The position numbers and the translations under genes were made by a program. The notes beneath the pieces are model-generated. The model had not been told where the DNA came from, searched no databases, and was given only the letters and a program-made list of their open reading frames with translations. Of a stretch of 64,000 nucleotides of DNA, positions 17,010 through 25,639 are shown in pieces (the first letter of the stretch is position 1; every line of letters begins with the position of its first letter). This stretch comes from Brevibacillus brevis. GTDB lineage: Bacteria > Bacillota > Bacilli > Brevibacillales > Brevibacillaceae. The stretch spans positions 2,194,501-2,258,500 of the forward strand of contig NZ_CP134050.1 of NCBI RefSeq assembly GCF_031583145.1. The letters run 5' to 3'.

Positions 17010-18083
17010 ATGTTTGGTGGTATCCCGATCATGAAAAAAATCATGCACATGGATATAGACGCTTTTTTTGCCAGTGTGGAGCAGCTGGACAGACCGGAGC
17101 TGCGGGGAAAACCGGTCATCGTCGGGGGAACGGGAAACCGTGGCGTGGTCTCCACATGCAGCTATGAAGCCCGCAAGTTCGGAGTGCGATCCGCCATGCC
17201 GGTGGCACTTGCCCGCAAAAAATGTCCCCGGGGCATTTTTCTGCCTGTCCGATACGCCCGCTATGTGGAGAAGTCGGCGGAGGTGCGCGAAATCTTTTCG
17301 GCCTATACGGAGCGTTTCCAGACGGTCGGACTGGACGAAGCGTACCTGGACGTGACCCACTACGAAAACGCCGTCCCTATCGCGCGGGAAATCAAAAGGC
17401 GCGTGCGCAAGGAGACAGGGCTGACATGCAGTATCGGCCTGTCGTACAACATGTCGCTCGCCAAAATTGCCAGCGACCTGAAAAAGCCGGACGCCTTCGT
17501 CATCATCAGGCCCGAGCAGGCGCTGGATGTGCTCAGGCCTTTGCCGATCGGCACCATCAGCGGAGTCGGGAAAAAATCGCAGGAGCTGCTCGCCAAAAAA
17601 GGCATTCACACAGTAGAAGACTTTTGGCGTTTGTCTCTGGACGAGGTCGTGCAATTGTTTGGCAAGATGGGGCGCTCGCTCTACGGCAGAGCCCGGGGGG
17701 AAGACCACCGGGAAATCGAAACGGATCGTTCGCGCAAATCGCAGAGCCGGGAAACCACCCTGCCTTTCGATCTGTACGAGCGTGAAGCGGTTGCCGAGGT
17801 CGCCTACTCGCTCCTGCAGGAAGTGGAAGAGGACATCCGTCAGGAAGGGATCATCCCCCGGACGATTACGCTCAAGATCAAATATGCGGATTTCACGCAG
17901 CGGACGAAGCAGCACAAGGCGGAGTTCGTCGCCGATTGGAAAGAGTATCTGGACGACTTGCTCGATGCGTTCGACTACTCGGCCGGAGTAAGGCTCGTCG
18001 GAGTGGGCTTTTCCAACTTCGCAGAGCCGCAGGCGGAAAGGTACGAACAGCTGTCGTTGTTTTCCTGGAATGGGAAGACTTGA
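17010..18083 (+). CDS. dinB: DNA polymerase IV (Y-family, DinB)
   Basis: A 357-residue translesion polymerase. Catalytic carboxylates are in MDIDAFFASVEQ and GLDEAYLDVT; the palm and thumb show CSIGLSYNMSLAKIASDLKKPD-like spacing (family GxxxNKxxAKxAS, here with YNMSLAKIAS), then HhH motifs (PIGTISGVGKKSQELL). The little-finger domain starts near residue 240. The C-terminal EQLSLF matches the beta-clamp binding motif QLxLF. ATG 17010 has AGGAG 5 nt upstream; ATG 17031 is an alternative. No LexA box was seen in the short upstream gap. Confidence 0.93.
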   Translation: MFGGIPIMKKIMHMDIDAFFASVEQLDRPELRGKPVIVGGTGNRGVVSTCSYEARKFGVRSAMPVALARKKCPRGIFLPVRYARYVEKSAEVREIFSAYTERFQTVGLDEAYLDVTHYENAVPIAREIKRRVRKETGLTCSIGLSYNMSLAKIASDLKKPDAFVIIRPEQALDVLRPLPIGTISGVGKKSQELLAKKGIHTVEDFWRLSLDEVVQLFGKMGRSLYGRARGEDHREIETDRSRKSQSRETTLPFDLYEREAVAEVAYSLLQEVEEDIRQEGIIPRTITLKIKYADFTQRTKQHKAEFVADWKEYLDDLLDAFDYSAGVRLVGVGFSNFAEPQAERYEQLSLFSWNGKT

Positions 18084-18095
18084 GGAGGGAAAGCC

Positions 18096-18308
18096 GTGGA
18101 AGAGGAGCAATCCTTTCATTGTTGCGCATCCTGCGTTCATTTCCGGGTGGAGAAAGAAACGGGAAAAGTCTTGTACCGCTGCTCGCGGCTTGGCTATGAG
18201 ACGCGGCCGGATTACCGTTTTGAGTGCTGGACGCCTACGGAGCGGGTAAAACGGCTGATGGCAAGCCGGCAAAGGAATGCCGCCGAGGATCACGAGACAT
18301 CCTCATAA
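18096..18308 (+). CDS. Small cysteine-rich hypothetical protein
   Basis: A 70-residue protein with CCASC near residue 9 and two later cysteines (RCSRLGY, ECWTP), giving a C-x2-C...C...C arrangement that could bind zinc. It starts at GTG after GAGGAGGG, 12 bp downstream of dinB, and ends just before a strong bidirectional terminator, so it probably shares the dinB transcript. I do not recognise the family. Confidence 0.65.
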   Translation: MEEEQSFHCCASCVHFRVEKETGKVLYRCSRLGYETRPDYRFECWTPTERVKRLMASRQRNAAEDHETSS

Positions 18309-18323
18309 TGGGTGACGACGAAA

Positions 18324-18360
18324 AACACCCCCACGAACCAAAAGGACGTGGGGGTGTTTC
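18324..18360. terminator. Bidirectional terminator
   Basis: Perfect 13-bp stem AAACACCCCCACG (18324-18336) with 18348-18360, with T-rich flanks in both directions. It separates the dinB unit from the convergent MFS gene. Confidence 0.88.
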
Positions 18361-18369
18361 CTATGCCTC

Positions 18370-19587
18370 TTAGAAAGGAAGTTCTTTGTTGACCGAATGG
18401 GAACGCGTGCCGGCGCTCAACCTGAGCCGGACGAACAGCAGGATGCCGAGTCCGAGAATGCAGCCTGCCACGACGTGAATCGCAGCCGAGACAGGCAGGG
18501 CGTCTGTCAGGATCCCTCCGGCCAAAGGACCGGCAACCATCCCTACACCGTGAAACATATTGAATAGCGAGTAGGCCGTGCCGTAAGCGCCGCTCCCGCC
18601 TCGGTCGATGATCTCCCCTAACGTGGCGAGTGTGGGGGAAAGCGTAAAGCCGACACTAGCACCGACGAACGCCATCGCCAGAGCGGCCTGCCAGAGCGTC
18701 CCCGCCCACACCAGAAACGGCATGAAGACAGCCAGGCTGCAAATGCCGGCGAACATCAGTGTGTAAGGGTTGAACCGGCTCGAAAGCGACCCTGCTACGG
18801 GAGCGATCAGCCCGTAGCCGAGCGTCATCACCGCAAACAAAAGACCGATTGCGGCCGGCGAGACTTGGAGCGTATCCGTCAAAAAGACGGGGAGCGTCGG
18901 CTCGAGCAAGCACAATGAAATTTCCGCGAGCAGGACGATGCCTGCGATAAAGGCGACCTGCGGATGGCGCAACAATCCGATTACGTGCAGTTTTTCACTC
19001 GCGGTGCGAGAGGATTCTTCCCGCAAAAACACGTAGACGAGGGCAAAGCTGACGACAGTGACGGCTGCGGCTGCCAAAAACGGCGTACGATGGCCGCTCG
19101 CCTCGAACAGCCAGCCGCCGATCGGGGCACCGAGCAGCGTTCCGGTCGAAATCGCGGTCAGGGCGATCCCCATGACGGCTCCGCGCTTGGACGATGGGAA
19201 CAGATCCGCCAAAAGCGCGAGCGCTGTCGGCCACGTCGCGGCTGCGGAAATTCCTTGGACGAAGCGGGCCGTGATCAAGAGGCCCATCGAGTCGGAGTAG
19301 GCAAAGAGCACGGTGGACAGGATGAGTCCCACGAGTCCGACGAGCAGCATGATTTTTCGGCCGATGCGGTCGGAAATAGGCCCGAAGATGGGAGTAGCGG
19401 CCAGCATTGCGACGGCGTAGCTGGAAAACAGGATTCCGATCATGGTAGAAGTGGGCTGCAGCGTTTCCTTGAAGTAAGGAACGATTGGGATCAGCAAGCT
19501 GTACAGCAGCATGTCGATAAACAGGATCAGGATGACGAGAAGAAGTCCGATCCCTTGCTTTTTCGTCATTTTTGGAAAGAAAGCCAT
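18370..19587 (-). CDS. MFS multidrug efflux transporter (DHA1 family)
   Basis: A 405-residue membrane protein with twelve predicted helices. The MFS motif A between helices 2 and 3 is present (GPISDRIGRK), as is motif C in helix 5 (GTLLGAPIGG), which marks drug:proton antiporters. ATG 19585-19587 lies 6 nt after GAGGTG; the GTG three codons upstream is inside that site. The TetR gene lies upstream on the same strand, and a sequence matching the TetR promoter operator stands in the 81-bp gap, so it is probably induced by a substrate of that repressor. Confidence 0.88.
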   Translation of the reverse strand: MAFFPKMTKKQGIGLLLVILILFIDMLLYSLLIPIVPYFKETLQPTSTMIGILFSSYAVAMLAATPIFGPISDRIGRKIMLLVGLVGLILSTVLFAYSDSMGLLITARFVQGISAAATWPTALALLADLFPSSKRGAVMGIALTAISTGTLLGAPIGGWLFEASGHRTPFLAAAAVTVVSFALVYVFLREESSRTASEKLHVIGLLRHPQVAFIAGIVLLAEISLCLLEPTLPVFLTDTLQVSPAAIGLLFAVMTLGYGLIAPVAGSLSSRFNPYTLMFAGICSLAVFMPFLVWAGTLWQAALAMAFVGASVGFTLSPTLATLGEIIDRGGSGAYGTAYSLFNMFHGVGMVAGPLAGGILTDALPVSAAIHVVAGCILGLGILLFVRLRLSAGTRSHSVNKELPF

Positions 19588-19608
19588 GGTGTTCACCTCA
19601 AGCGTATT

Positions 19609-19626
19609 CGTTTACCAATAAAACTA
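19609..19626 (-). promoter_or_regulatory. Candidate TetR operator before the MFS gene
   Basis: On the minus strand it reads TAGTTTTATTGGTAAACG, identical at 14 of 18 positions to the site overlapping the tetR promoter (20286-20303). The sequence ATTGGTAAACGAAT that starts inside it is itself a near-perfect dyad. Confidence 0.5.
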
Positions 19627-19668
19627 AAAGTGTTTAAATAGTTTTCGTAAAAAAAGGGAATAAAAGAA

Positions 19669-20217
19669 TCATCTTTTATCCACAGGTACCAAGCCGTACA
19701 GCAGTACATCGGCAATCGCTTCGAGCGACTGTTGCATGGTAATTTGATTTTGCGTATAAAATCGCTGGTCCAGCGTTGAATTGCACGCGTCGATAATCAG
19801 CTTCATCAGGAGCGTCACGTTCATGTTGACGATGAGACCTTCCCGGATGCCCTGCTCGACCAGCACCCGCAGCAGCGCCCAATCATCGGAGAGCTGGGCA
19901 TTCACGATCGCCCATTGCTCGGGATAGTATCGCTTCATCTGTTCGAGAATGCGCAAATCGTAAAATTCGTAGTGCGTCGGCAATACCATTATGACTGCCT
20001 TTATTTTTTCGAGCAGCGTCAGGTTTTCATCATCGATGATTTGTCTGGTCTTTTCATCAGCTTCCTGAAAGACTTGCTCGATGATGGTTTCCAGTATTTC
20101 TACTTTGGAAGAAAAGTGTTCGTATAGCGTCCGTTTGCTGATTCCGAGCCTGCGGGCCAAATCGTCCATGGAAAATTTCATGCCCTTTTCCCGGATCTCT
20201 TCGATGAAACCGCGCAT
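19669..20217 (-). CDS. TetR/AcrR-family repressor of the MFS gene, start uncertain
   Basis: A repressor with the TetR helix-turn-helix MDDLARRLGISKRTLYEHFSSK near the N-terminus and a helical ligand-binding domain. The only standard start (ATG 20215-20217) has no ribosome site and would cut into helix 1. Upstream codons continue in frame as IKDRI, the usual beginning of helix 1, and AAAGGAGG stands 9 nt before an in-frame ATC (20227-20229). So translation may begin at ATC, or one base may have been gained or lost here. The gene precedes the MFS gene on the same strand by 81 bp and has its own promoter overlapped by a putative operator, suggesting autorepression. Confidence 0.85.
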   Translation of the reverse strand: MRGFIEEIREKGMKFSMDDLARRLGISKRTLYEHFSSKVEILETIIEQVFQEADEKTRQIIDDENLTLLEKIKAVIMVLPTHYEFYDLRILEQMKRYYPEQWAIVNAQLSDDWALLRVLVEQGIREGLIVNMNVTLLMKLIIDACNSTLDQRFYTQNQITMQQSLEAIADVLLYGLVPVDKR

Positions 20218-20285
20218 GATTCTGTCTTTGATAAAGCACCGCCTCCTTTGCCCGACCTGTCTTCAGGAAACCAAATAAACAAAAA

Positions 20286-20303
20286 CAGTTTTGTTGGTAA
20301 CTG
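20286..20303 (-). promoter_or_regulatory. Candidate TetR operator at its own promoter
   Basis: The plus strand reads CAGTTTTGTTGGTAACTG, an inverted repeat CAGTT-N8-AACTG lying right after the -10 box. It overlaps a second dyad, AACAAAA-ACAG-TTTTGTT (20278-20295). It matches the site before the MFS gene. Confidence 0.5.
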
Positions 20304-20304
20304 C

Positions 20305-20333
20305 ATTCTACAAGGATTCGCCTCCAAATGCAA
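20305..20333 (-). promoter_or_regulatory. SigA promoter of the tetR gene
   Basis: On the minus strand TTGCAT (20328-20333), a 17-nt spacer and TAGAAT (20305-20310). Confidence 0.65.
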
Positions 20334-20431
20334 GTGGCCCGGAGCTTTTTCTTTTGCAAGTATGTGGCCGATTATGGTATAGTAGGTGCCGAAATCGCGG
20401 TTGATTGCTTCACATATTTTGGAGGTGCCCC

Positions 20432-20956
20432 GTGTTTTTACAGAAGCTGGTGCCCAATCAGTTCGTGGAATCGATCCACCACATTGATATAGATCAATTG
20501 AAACGAAATAACGTCCGCGCGGTGATTACAGATCTGGACAACACCCTGGTGGAATGGGACAGGCCGCTGGCCACCCCGGAGGTGGAGCAATGGCTGAAGC
20601 GTTTGCACGACGCGGGGATCAAGGTCACCGTCGTCTCCAACAACAACCAGGAGCGTGTCGAGTGCTTTTGCAAGCCGCTGCAGATCGGTTTTATTTATGC
20701 GGCTCGCAAGCCCACGAACCGCGCCTTCTTGCAGGCGGTTCGGCAGATGGACGTGACCATCGCCGAGACGGTCGTCATTGGCGATCAATTGTTTACGGAT
20801 GTCTTGGGAGGAAATCGGCTCGGGTTCCATACGATCTTGGTCGTGCCGGTCGCCCGGACAGACGGTTTCTGGACGCGGTTCAACCGTCAAATGGAGCGTC
20901 TGGCTCTGATTTGGATGGAACGGAAAGGAATGGTTTCGTGGAGGAGAAAAGCATGA
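20432..20956 (+). CDS. yqeG: YqeG-family HAD phosphatase
   Basis: A 174-residue HAD-IIIA phosphatase. Motif I is DLDNTLVEW, motif II the serine in VVSNNNQ, and motif III/IV the KPTNRAF lysine plus GDQLFTDVLGGNRLG. The B. subtilis orthologue stands at the head of the same operon; homologues dephosphorylate phosphatidylglycerophosphate in some bacteria, but the role here is not proven. GTG 20432 follows GGAGGTG. Its stop overlaps the yqeH start (ATGA), indicating translational coupling. Confidence 0.93.
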   Translation: MFLQKLVPNQFVESIHHIDIDQLKRNNVRAVITDLDNTLVEWDRPLATPEVEQWLKRLHDAGIKVTVVSNNNQERVECFCKPLQIGFIYAARKPTNRAFLQAVRQMDVTIAETVVIGDQLFTDVLGGNRLGFHTILVVPVARTDGFWTRFNRQMERLALIWMERKGMVSWRRKA

Positions 20957-22074
20957 TGGAACAAACGTCCGGCTCCTGTGCCGGGTGCGGCGTCCTGATT
21001 CAGACGGAAGATCCGAAACGGCCGGGCTACGCGCCGCAGTCTGCGCTCGGCAGGAAGGTGCTGGTTTGCCAGCGCTGCTACCGGATCAAGCATTACAATG
21101 AAGTAGCCCCTGTGAGCATGGGAGACGACGATTTCTTGCGGATTCTGGACGGCATCGGCGCCACTCAATCCCTGGTTGTCATGGTCGTGGACATCTTTGA
21201 TTTCCAAGGCTCATGGCTAAAGGGGTTGCCGCGTTTTGTGGGGAAAAATCCGATCCTGCTCGTAGGCAACAAGGTCGATTTGCTTCCCCGCAACATCAAT
21301 CTGAATCGCGTGCGCAACTGGATGCAGCACGAGGCGAAGGAACGCGGCCTGCGTCCGGAAGACGTCGTTCTCATCAGCGCGCAAAAAGGGCTGCACATCG
21401 ATGAGCTGCTCGCCCGCATCGGCGAGCTGCGAAAAGGTCGCGACGTCTATATCGTCGGGGTGACGAATGTCGGCAAGTCGACGATGATCAACCGCATTTT
21501 GCATGACTACGGAGCTGCGGAGCTGGAAATCACGACGTCGCCGTTCCCGGGAACGACGCTGGACAAAATCGAGATCCCGCTCGAAGACGGGCGTTCTATC
21601 TACGATACACCGGGCATCATCAACCGGGATCAGATCGGACACATGATTCCGCCGTCCGATTTGCGCAAGATTACACCGACCAGCAGGATCAACTCCAAGG
21701 TCTATCAGCTGAACGACGGCCAGTCGCTCTTTCTGGGCGGTCTCGCACGGATCGATTTCGTGCAGGGGCAGCGCCAGCCGTTCGTCGTTTACGTCGACAA
21801 CGATATGTACATCCACCGCACCAAGCTGGAAAAGGCGGATGAAGTCATGGAGAAGCACCACGGCAGCCTGCTGGTACCGCCTACGGGCGAAGAAGCGGCG
21901 AAAGCGTTGCCGCCGTTTGTCAAACATTCGTTTAAGATCAAGCCGACGGGAACGACAACCGATATTGTCATTTCCGGATTGGGCTGGGTTAGCCTGCAAG
22001 GCAAGCATGACGCCAGCGTAGTCGTGCATGCCCCAAAAGGGGTTAGTGTAGGGATGAGAAAAGGGCTGATCTAG
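20953..22074 (+). CDS. yqeH: Ribosome biogenesis GTPase YqeH
   Basis: A 373-residue circularly permuted GTPase needed for 30S subunit assembly. An N-terminal zinc finger (CAGC, then CQRC) is followed by G4 (NKVD), G5-like SAQKG, then G1 (GVTNVGKST), G2 (TTSPFPGTT) and G3 (DTPG); this order is diagnostic. The C-terminal domain binds nucleic acid. ATG 20953 overlaps yqeG by 4 nt. The open frame extends far upstream inside yqeG but without ribosome site or homology. Confidence 0.95.
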   Translation: MMEQTSGSCAGCGVLIQTEDPKRPGYAPQSALGRKVLVCQRCYRIKHYNEVAPVSMGDDDFLRILDGIGATQSLVVMVVDIFDFQGSWLKGLPRFVGKNPILLVGNKVDLLPRNINLNRVRNWMQHEAKERGLRPEDVVLISAQKGLHIDELLARIGELRKGRDVYIVGVTNVGKSTMINRILHDYGAAELEITTSPFPGTTLDKIEIPLEDGRSIYDTPGIINRDQIGHMIPPSDLRKITPTSRINSKVYQLNDGQSLFLGGLARIDFVQGQRQPFVVYVDNDMYIHRTKLEKADEVMEKHHGSLLVPPTGEEAAKALPPFVKHSFKIKPTGTTTDIVISGLGWVSLQGKHDASVVVHAPKGVSVGMRKGLI

Positions 22075-22145
22075 CCCGAGCCTTAAAGCGCCGCTGCTGT
22101 TCCTGGTGTTCACAATAGAGAGCCATTAGGGGGTAGGAGAGCATC

Positions 22146-23000
22146 ATGATTTCGAGTAAAACGCAACTGGTTGGTTTGTTCGGCCATCCGGTTTCCCATT
22201 CACAATCGCCGATGATGCACAATGCCGCATTTGCCGAAGCCGGTCTGGATTACGCTTATGTAGCCTTCGATGTGGAATCGAACAGTCTGGAGGATGCCGT
22301 AGCGGGGATCCGCGCGCTGGGGTTGAAAGGAATCAACGTCACGATCCCGCACAAGGTCGCGATCATGCCGATGCTCGATGAAATCGATCCGCTGGCGAAG
22401 CGCATCGGTGCAGTCAACACCGTGGTTATCGAAGACGGACGCCTCATTGGCTACAACACCGACGGCATGGGATACGTGCGCTCTCTTGTGGAAGAGACAG
22501 GGATCCAGCTCGAACAGCAGATCGTCACGATGCTTGGCGCGGGCGGCGCCGCGCGGGCAGTCGCCTTTACCCTGGCGGAAAAAGGGGTCAAGGAAATTCG
22601 CATCATCAACCGCTCCCGGGAACGAGCGGCGTTGCTCGCAGAGTCTTTGCAGACGATCGTCTCGACCAGAATCGTGGAGCAGGGAGAAGGGCAAGAAGCG
22701 ATCGCAGATGCCTCTCTCCTGATCAATACGACATCGATCGGAATGCTTCCGAATGTGAACGAAATGCCTGTTCCCAAAGAGTGGCTGCACGATCGGCTGA
22801 TTGTAAGCGACCTTATTTACAACCCGCTGGAGACGAAGCTTCTCACGGAGGCCCGGGCCATCGGTGCGCGGGTACACTCCGGAGTAGGCATGTTCGTGAA
22901 TCAAGGGGCTCTGGCCTTTGAGCTGTGGACAGGGAAAAAAGCCCCGGCGGAAATGATGAGAGAGACCGTCTTGCAGCAATTGACGAAGACGGCGGAATAA
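22146..23000 (+). CDS. aroE: Shikimate dehydrogenase
   Basis: A 284-residue enzyme reducing 3-dehydroshikimate to shikimate with NADPH in aromatic amino acid synthesis. Seen are the substrate motif [10 protein letters not shown] (about residues 18-27), the catalytic lysine in NVTIPHK, the Rossmann loop GAGGAARAV (about 134) with NRSRERA as NADP-selecting stretch, and NTTSIGM. It sits in its conserved place between yqeH and yhbY. The ribosome site is GGTAGGAGAGC. Confidence 0.96.
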   Translation: MISSKTQLVGLFGHPVSHSQSPMMHNAAFAEAGLDYAYVAFDVESNSLEDAVAGIRALGLKGINVTIPHKVAIMPMLDEIDPLAKRIGAVNTVVIEDGRLIGYNTDGMGYVRSLVEETGIQLEQQIVTMLGAGGAARAVAFTLAEKGVKEIRIINRSRERAALLAESLQTIVSTRIVEQGEGQEAIADASLLINTTSIGMLPNVNEMPVPKEWLHDRLIVSDLIYNPLETKLLTEARAIGARVHSGVGMFVNQGALAFELWTGKKAPAEMMRETVLQQLTKTAE

Positions 23001-23035
23001 AAACGATACGATGGCAAGATAGAGGAGGACAGCCG

Positions 23036-23326
23036 ATGTTGACCGGCAAACAAAAGCGCTTTTTGCGCGCAGAAGCCCATCATCTCACCCCGATCTTTCA
23101 GGTGGGAAAAGGCGGCGTAAATGAAAACATGATTACCCAGATCAAGGAGGCGCTGGAAGTGCGCGAATTGATCAAGGTAGCGATTTTGCAAAACAACACA
23201 GACGACAAGCATGAAGTCGCACAAGACCTGGCGGCAGGCGCCGGGGCGGAATTGGTGCAGCTGATCGGGCATACAGTGGTACTGTACAAAGAGTCGCGGG
23301 AAAACAAGACGATTCAGCTGCCGTAA
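23036..23326 (+). CDS. yhbY: CRM-domain RNA-binding protein YhbY
   Basis: A 96-residue protein formed by one CRM (KH-like) domain that associates with pre-50S ribosomes. The loop VGKGGVNENM corresponds to the GxxG RNA-binding motif. The N-terminus LTGKQKRFLRAEAHHL and the KVAILQN strand are typical. ATG 23036 follows GAGGAGG at 8 nt; the open frame extends into aroE only by chance. Called YqeI in B. subtilis. Confidence 0.93.
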   Translation: MLTGKQKRFLRAEAHHLTPIFQVGKGGVNENMITQIKEALEVRELIKVAILQNNTDDKHEVAQDLAAGAGAELVQLIGHTVVLYKESRENKTIQLP

Positions 23327-23336
23327 GCGATTTGCC

Positions 23337-23921
23337 ATGAAGGAAAGAATCAAGCATATCGGAATCATGGGCGGTACCTTCGATCCGATCCATTGCGGCC
23401 ATCTACTCGCAGCCGAACAAGCGAGGGAGCAGGCAAAGCTGGATGAGGTGTGGTTCATGCCCACGCACATCCCGCCGCACAAGACGAGAGAAGGGCTGAC
23501 GTCGGCACCCCACCGCCTGCAAATGGTGGAGCTGGCCGTAGCCGACCATGAGTCGTTTCGGGCGACTGACATCGAGCTGCGCCGCGAAGGGCCATCCTAT
23601 ACGTACGACACGATGGAACAGCTCGTGCGAGAGCATCCGGACTGCCGCTTCTCTTTTATCATCGGCGGGGACATGGTGGAAATCCTCCCCAGCTGGCACC
23701 GGTACGAGGAGCTGAGCCGGATGATTCACTTCATCGGTCTGGCGCGGCCGGGTACGGATGTAAAACGAGTTCCCGGAGACAATGTCACGTTTGTCGAGAT
23801 GCCTGTCTGGGACATCTCTTCCACCCTGATCCGGGCGAGGGCGGCGGAAGGGCGAAGCATCCGCTACCTGGTTCCTCGAGCGGTCGAGCGCTATATAAAG
23901 GAGAACCGGTTCTATGAGTGA
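23337..23921 (+). CDS. nadD: Nicotinate-nucleotide adenylyltransferase
   Basis: A 194-residue enzyme converting nicotinate mononucleotide and ATP to deamido-NAD. Visible are the nucleotidyltransferase motif GGTFDPIHCGHL (about 12-23), the substrate stretch FMPTHIPPHK, and the C-terminal ISSTLIRAR that contacts ATP. It overlaps yqeK by 8 nt. Confidence 0.96.
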   Translation: MKERIKHIGIMGGTFDPIHCGHLLAAEQAREQAKLDEVWFMPTHIPPHKTREGLTSAPHRLQMVELAVADHESFRATDIELRREGPSYTYDTMEQLVREHPDCRFSFIIGGDMVEILPSWHRYEELSRMIHFIGLARPGTDVKRVPGDNVTFVEMPVWDISSTLIRARAAEGRSIRYLVPRAVERYIKENRFYE

Positions 23922-24504
23922 ATGGAATACACGGGATGAGCTGCTCGCGAAGGTGCGAGCCCAAATGCACGAGAAACGCTATGTCCATACGCTTGGTGTC
24001 GCAGCTTCCGCCAGAGAGCTGGCGGCTCGCTTCGGTGCCGATCCCGAAAAGGCGGAGCTGGCCGGATATTTGCACGATTACTGCAAATGCTGGCCGGTAG
24101 ACAAAATGTTCGAGATCCTTGTGCGTCATGATATGCCGGCGGAGCTATTGGAAGGGGAGAAGGAGCTCTGGCACGCATTTGCCGGAGCGATCGTCGTTCA
24201 GTCCGACCTCGGCATTACGAACCCCGAGGTCTTGCAGGCCATCCGTTACCACACGACGGGAAGAGTTGGCATGACCCTGTTAGAAAAAGTGGTATGTGTG
24301 GCAGACTATATAGAACCCAATCGCAATTTCCCTGGCGTGGAGGAAATTCGCAGGCTGGCTGAAACCGATCTGGACGCTGCGCTGATCCTCGCACTGGGAG
24401 GCACGATGCAGTTTTTGATAGAAAAGCAAAAGACGGTATTTCCGTTGACACTTTTGACTTACAACGATTTGATTTCCCTTAAAAAGGAGAGCAGGAGGGT
24501 TTAA
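23914..24504 (+). CDS. yqeK: YqeK, HD-domain diadenosine tetraphosphatase
   Basis: A 196-residue HD-domain metal phosphohydrolase. Metal ligands are in YVHTLGVA, YLHDYCK (HD) and IRYHTTGR, with VADYIEP near residue 130. YqeK-family enzymes split Ap4A symmetrically into two ADP. It overlaps nadD by 8 nt and its stop codon shares one base with the rsfS start. Confidence 0.93.
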   Translation: MSEWNTRDELLAKVRAQMHEKRYVHTLGVAASARELAARFGADPEKAELAGYLHDYCKCWPVDKMFEILVRHDMPAELLEGEKELWHAFAGAIVVQSDLGITNPEVLQAIRYHTTGRVGMTLLEKVVCVADYIEPNRNFPGVEEIRRLAETDLDAALILALGGTMQFLIEKQKTVFPLTLLTYNDLISLKKESRRV

Positions 24505-24860
24505 TGGTTAAAACTGTAGAAGATTTGGCTCGTTTGGTCGTGAAAGCTGCGGAAGACAAAAAGGCTGAAAATCTGATGGTGCTGGACATCAGAAACCTGT
24601 CCGTCATCGCGGACTACTTCATGATCTGCCACGGCAACAATGAGCGTCAGGTGCAAGCAATCGTCAAAGAAATTCGCGACCAAGCCCACAAAAACGGAAC
24701 CGATGTCCGCGGGATCGAAGGGGCGGAAGAAGGCCGCTGGGTGCTCGTCGACCTGGGCGACGTCGTCATTCACGTCTTCCACCGCGAAGACCGCGAGTTT
24801 TACAATCTGGAGCGGCTGTGGAAAGATGCTGAGGTCGTCTCCTTCTCGGAGCAAGGGTAA
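24504..24860 (+). CDS. rsfS: Ribosomal silencing factor RsfS
   Basis: A 118-residue protein that binds uL14 on the 50S subunit and blocks joining with 30S in starvation. Family features: NLMVLDIRNLSVIADYF near residue 22, GIEGAEEGRWVLVDLGDVV near 73, and HVFHREDREFYNLERLW at 93. The start overlaps yqeK by one base (TAATG). Confidence 0.95.
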   Translation: MVKTVEDLARLVVKAAEDKKAENLMVLDIRNLSVIADYFMICHGNNERQVQAIVKEIRDQAHKNGTDVRGIEGAEEGRWVLVDLGDVVIHVFHREDREFYNLERLWKDAEVVSFSEQG

Positions 24861-24865
24861 CGACT

Positions 24866-25609
24866 ATGGCCTATACGCATATGGCTGCGGTTTACGACAG
24901 ACTGATGGCGGATTCCCCCTACGACCAGTGGCTGGACTGGGTGGAGCGCATTTGGGCAAAAGGCGGAAAGCCTTCGAGCGTGATCGATTTGGGCTGCGGC
25001 ACCGGCACGATCGCGATTCCGCTGTCGCGGCGCGGCTATCGCGTGACCGGCGTCGATCTGTCTGCTGACATGCTCGCTGTCGCTTACGACAAAATGCGCC
25101 AGGAGCAAGCGGACGTCGTCTGGGTACAGCAGGACATGCGCGAGCTTGCGCTGCCGCAGGCGGATGCGGTCATCTCTTTGTGCGATTCCCTTAGCTATTT
25201 GACGGAAGAGGCGGATGTGCAGGAGACGTTCCGACGGGTGTTTGCCCATCTTGCAGAAGGCGGCACCTTCCTGTTCGACGTGCACAGCCCGTACAAAATG
25301 CTCCATATCTTCGGGGACGAGACGTTTACGTACGTCGAGGACGAAGTTTCGTACATTTGGCAATGTTTTAGCGACCCGCTGCGCTTGGAGGTCGAGCATC
25401 AGCTCACCTTTTTCATTCGCCAGCCGGGCGGCCTGTACGAACGGGTGGAAGAGGAACACTGGCAGCGAGCGTACCAGCCGCTGCAGATGATTCGCTGGCT
25501 GATGGAAGCAGGCTTTACAGACGTGGTCGTTACGGCCGACTTCGCCGATTTGCCGCCGCAGGAGACGAGCGAACGCCTATTTTTCGCGGCAAAAAAGCCG
25601 AAGCGTTGA
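24866..25609 (+). CDS. yqeM: SAM-dependent methyltransferase YqeM
   Basis: A 247-residue class I methyltransferase. The SAM motif I is VIDLGCGTGTIAIPL (about 40-54) and motif II GVDLSADML. The target is unknown; it is the last gene of the conserved yqe operon, six bases after rsfS. Its stop codon lies within the -35 box of the leuS leader promoter. Confidence 0.9.
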   Translation: MAYTHMAAVYDRLMADSPYDQWLDWVERIWAKGGKPSSVIDLGCGTGTIAIPLSRRGYRVTGVDLSADMLAVAYDKMRQEQADVVWVQQDMRELALPQADAVISLCDSLSYLTEEADVQETFRRVFAHLAEGGTFLFDVHSPYKMLHIFGDETFTYVEDEVSYIWQCFSDPLRLEVEHQLTFFIRQPGGLYERVEEEHWQRAYQPLQMIRWLMEAGFTDVVVTADFADLPPQETSERLFFAAKKPKR

Positions 25610-25635
25610 CACAGCTGGTTCAGATTTACTATAAT
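25606..25635 (+). promoter_or_regulatory. SigA promoter of the leuS leader
   Basis: Consensus TTGACA (25606-25611), an 18-nt spacer and TATAAT (25630-25635). The -35 overlaps the yqeM stop. Confidence 0.85.
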
Positions 25636-25639
25636 CGTG

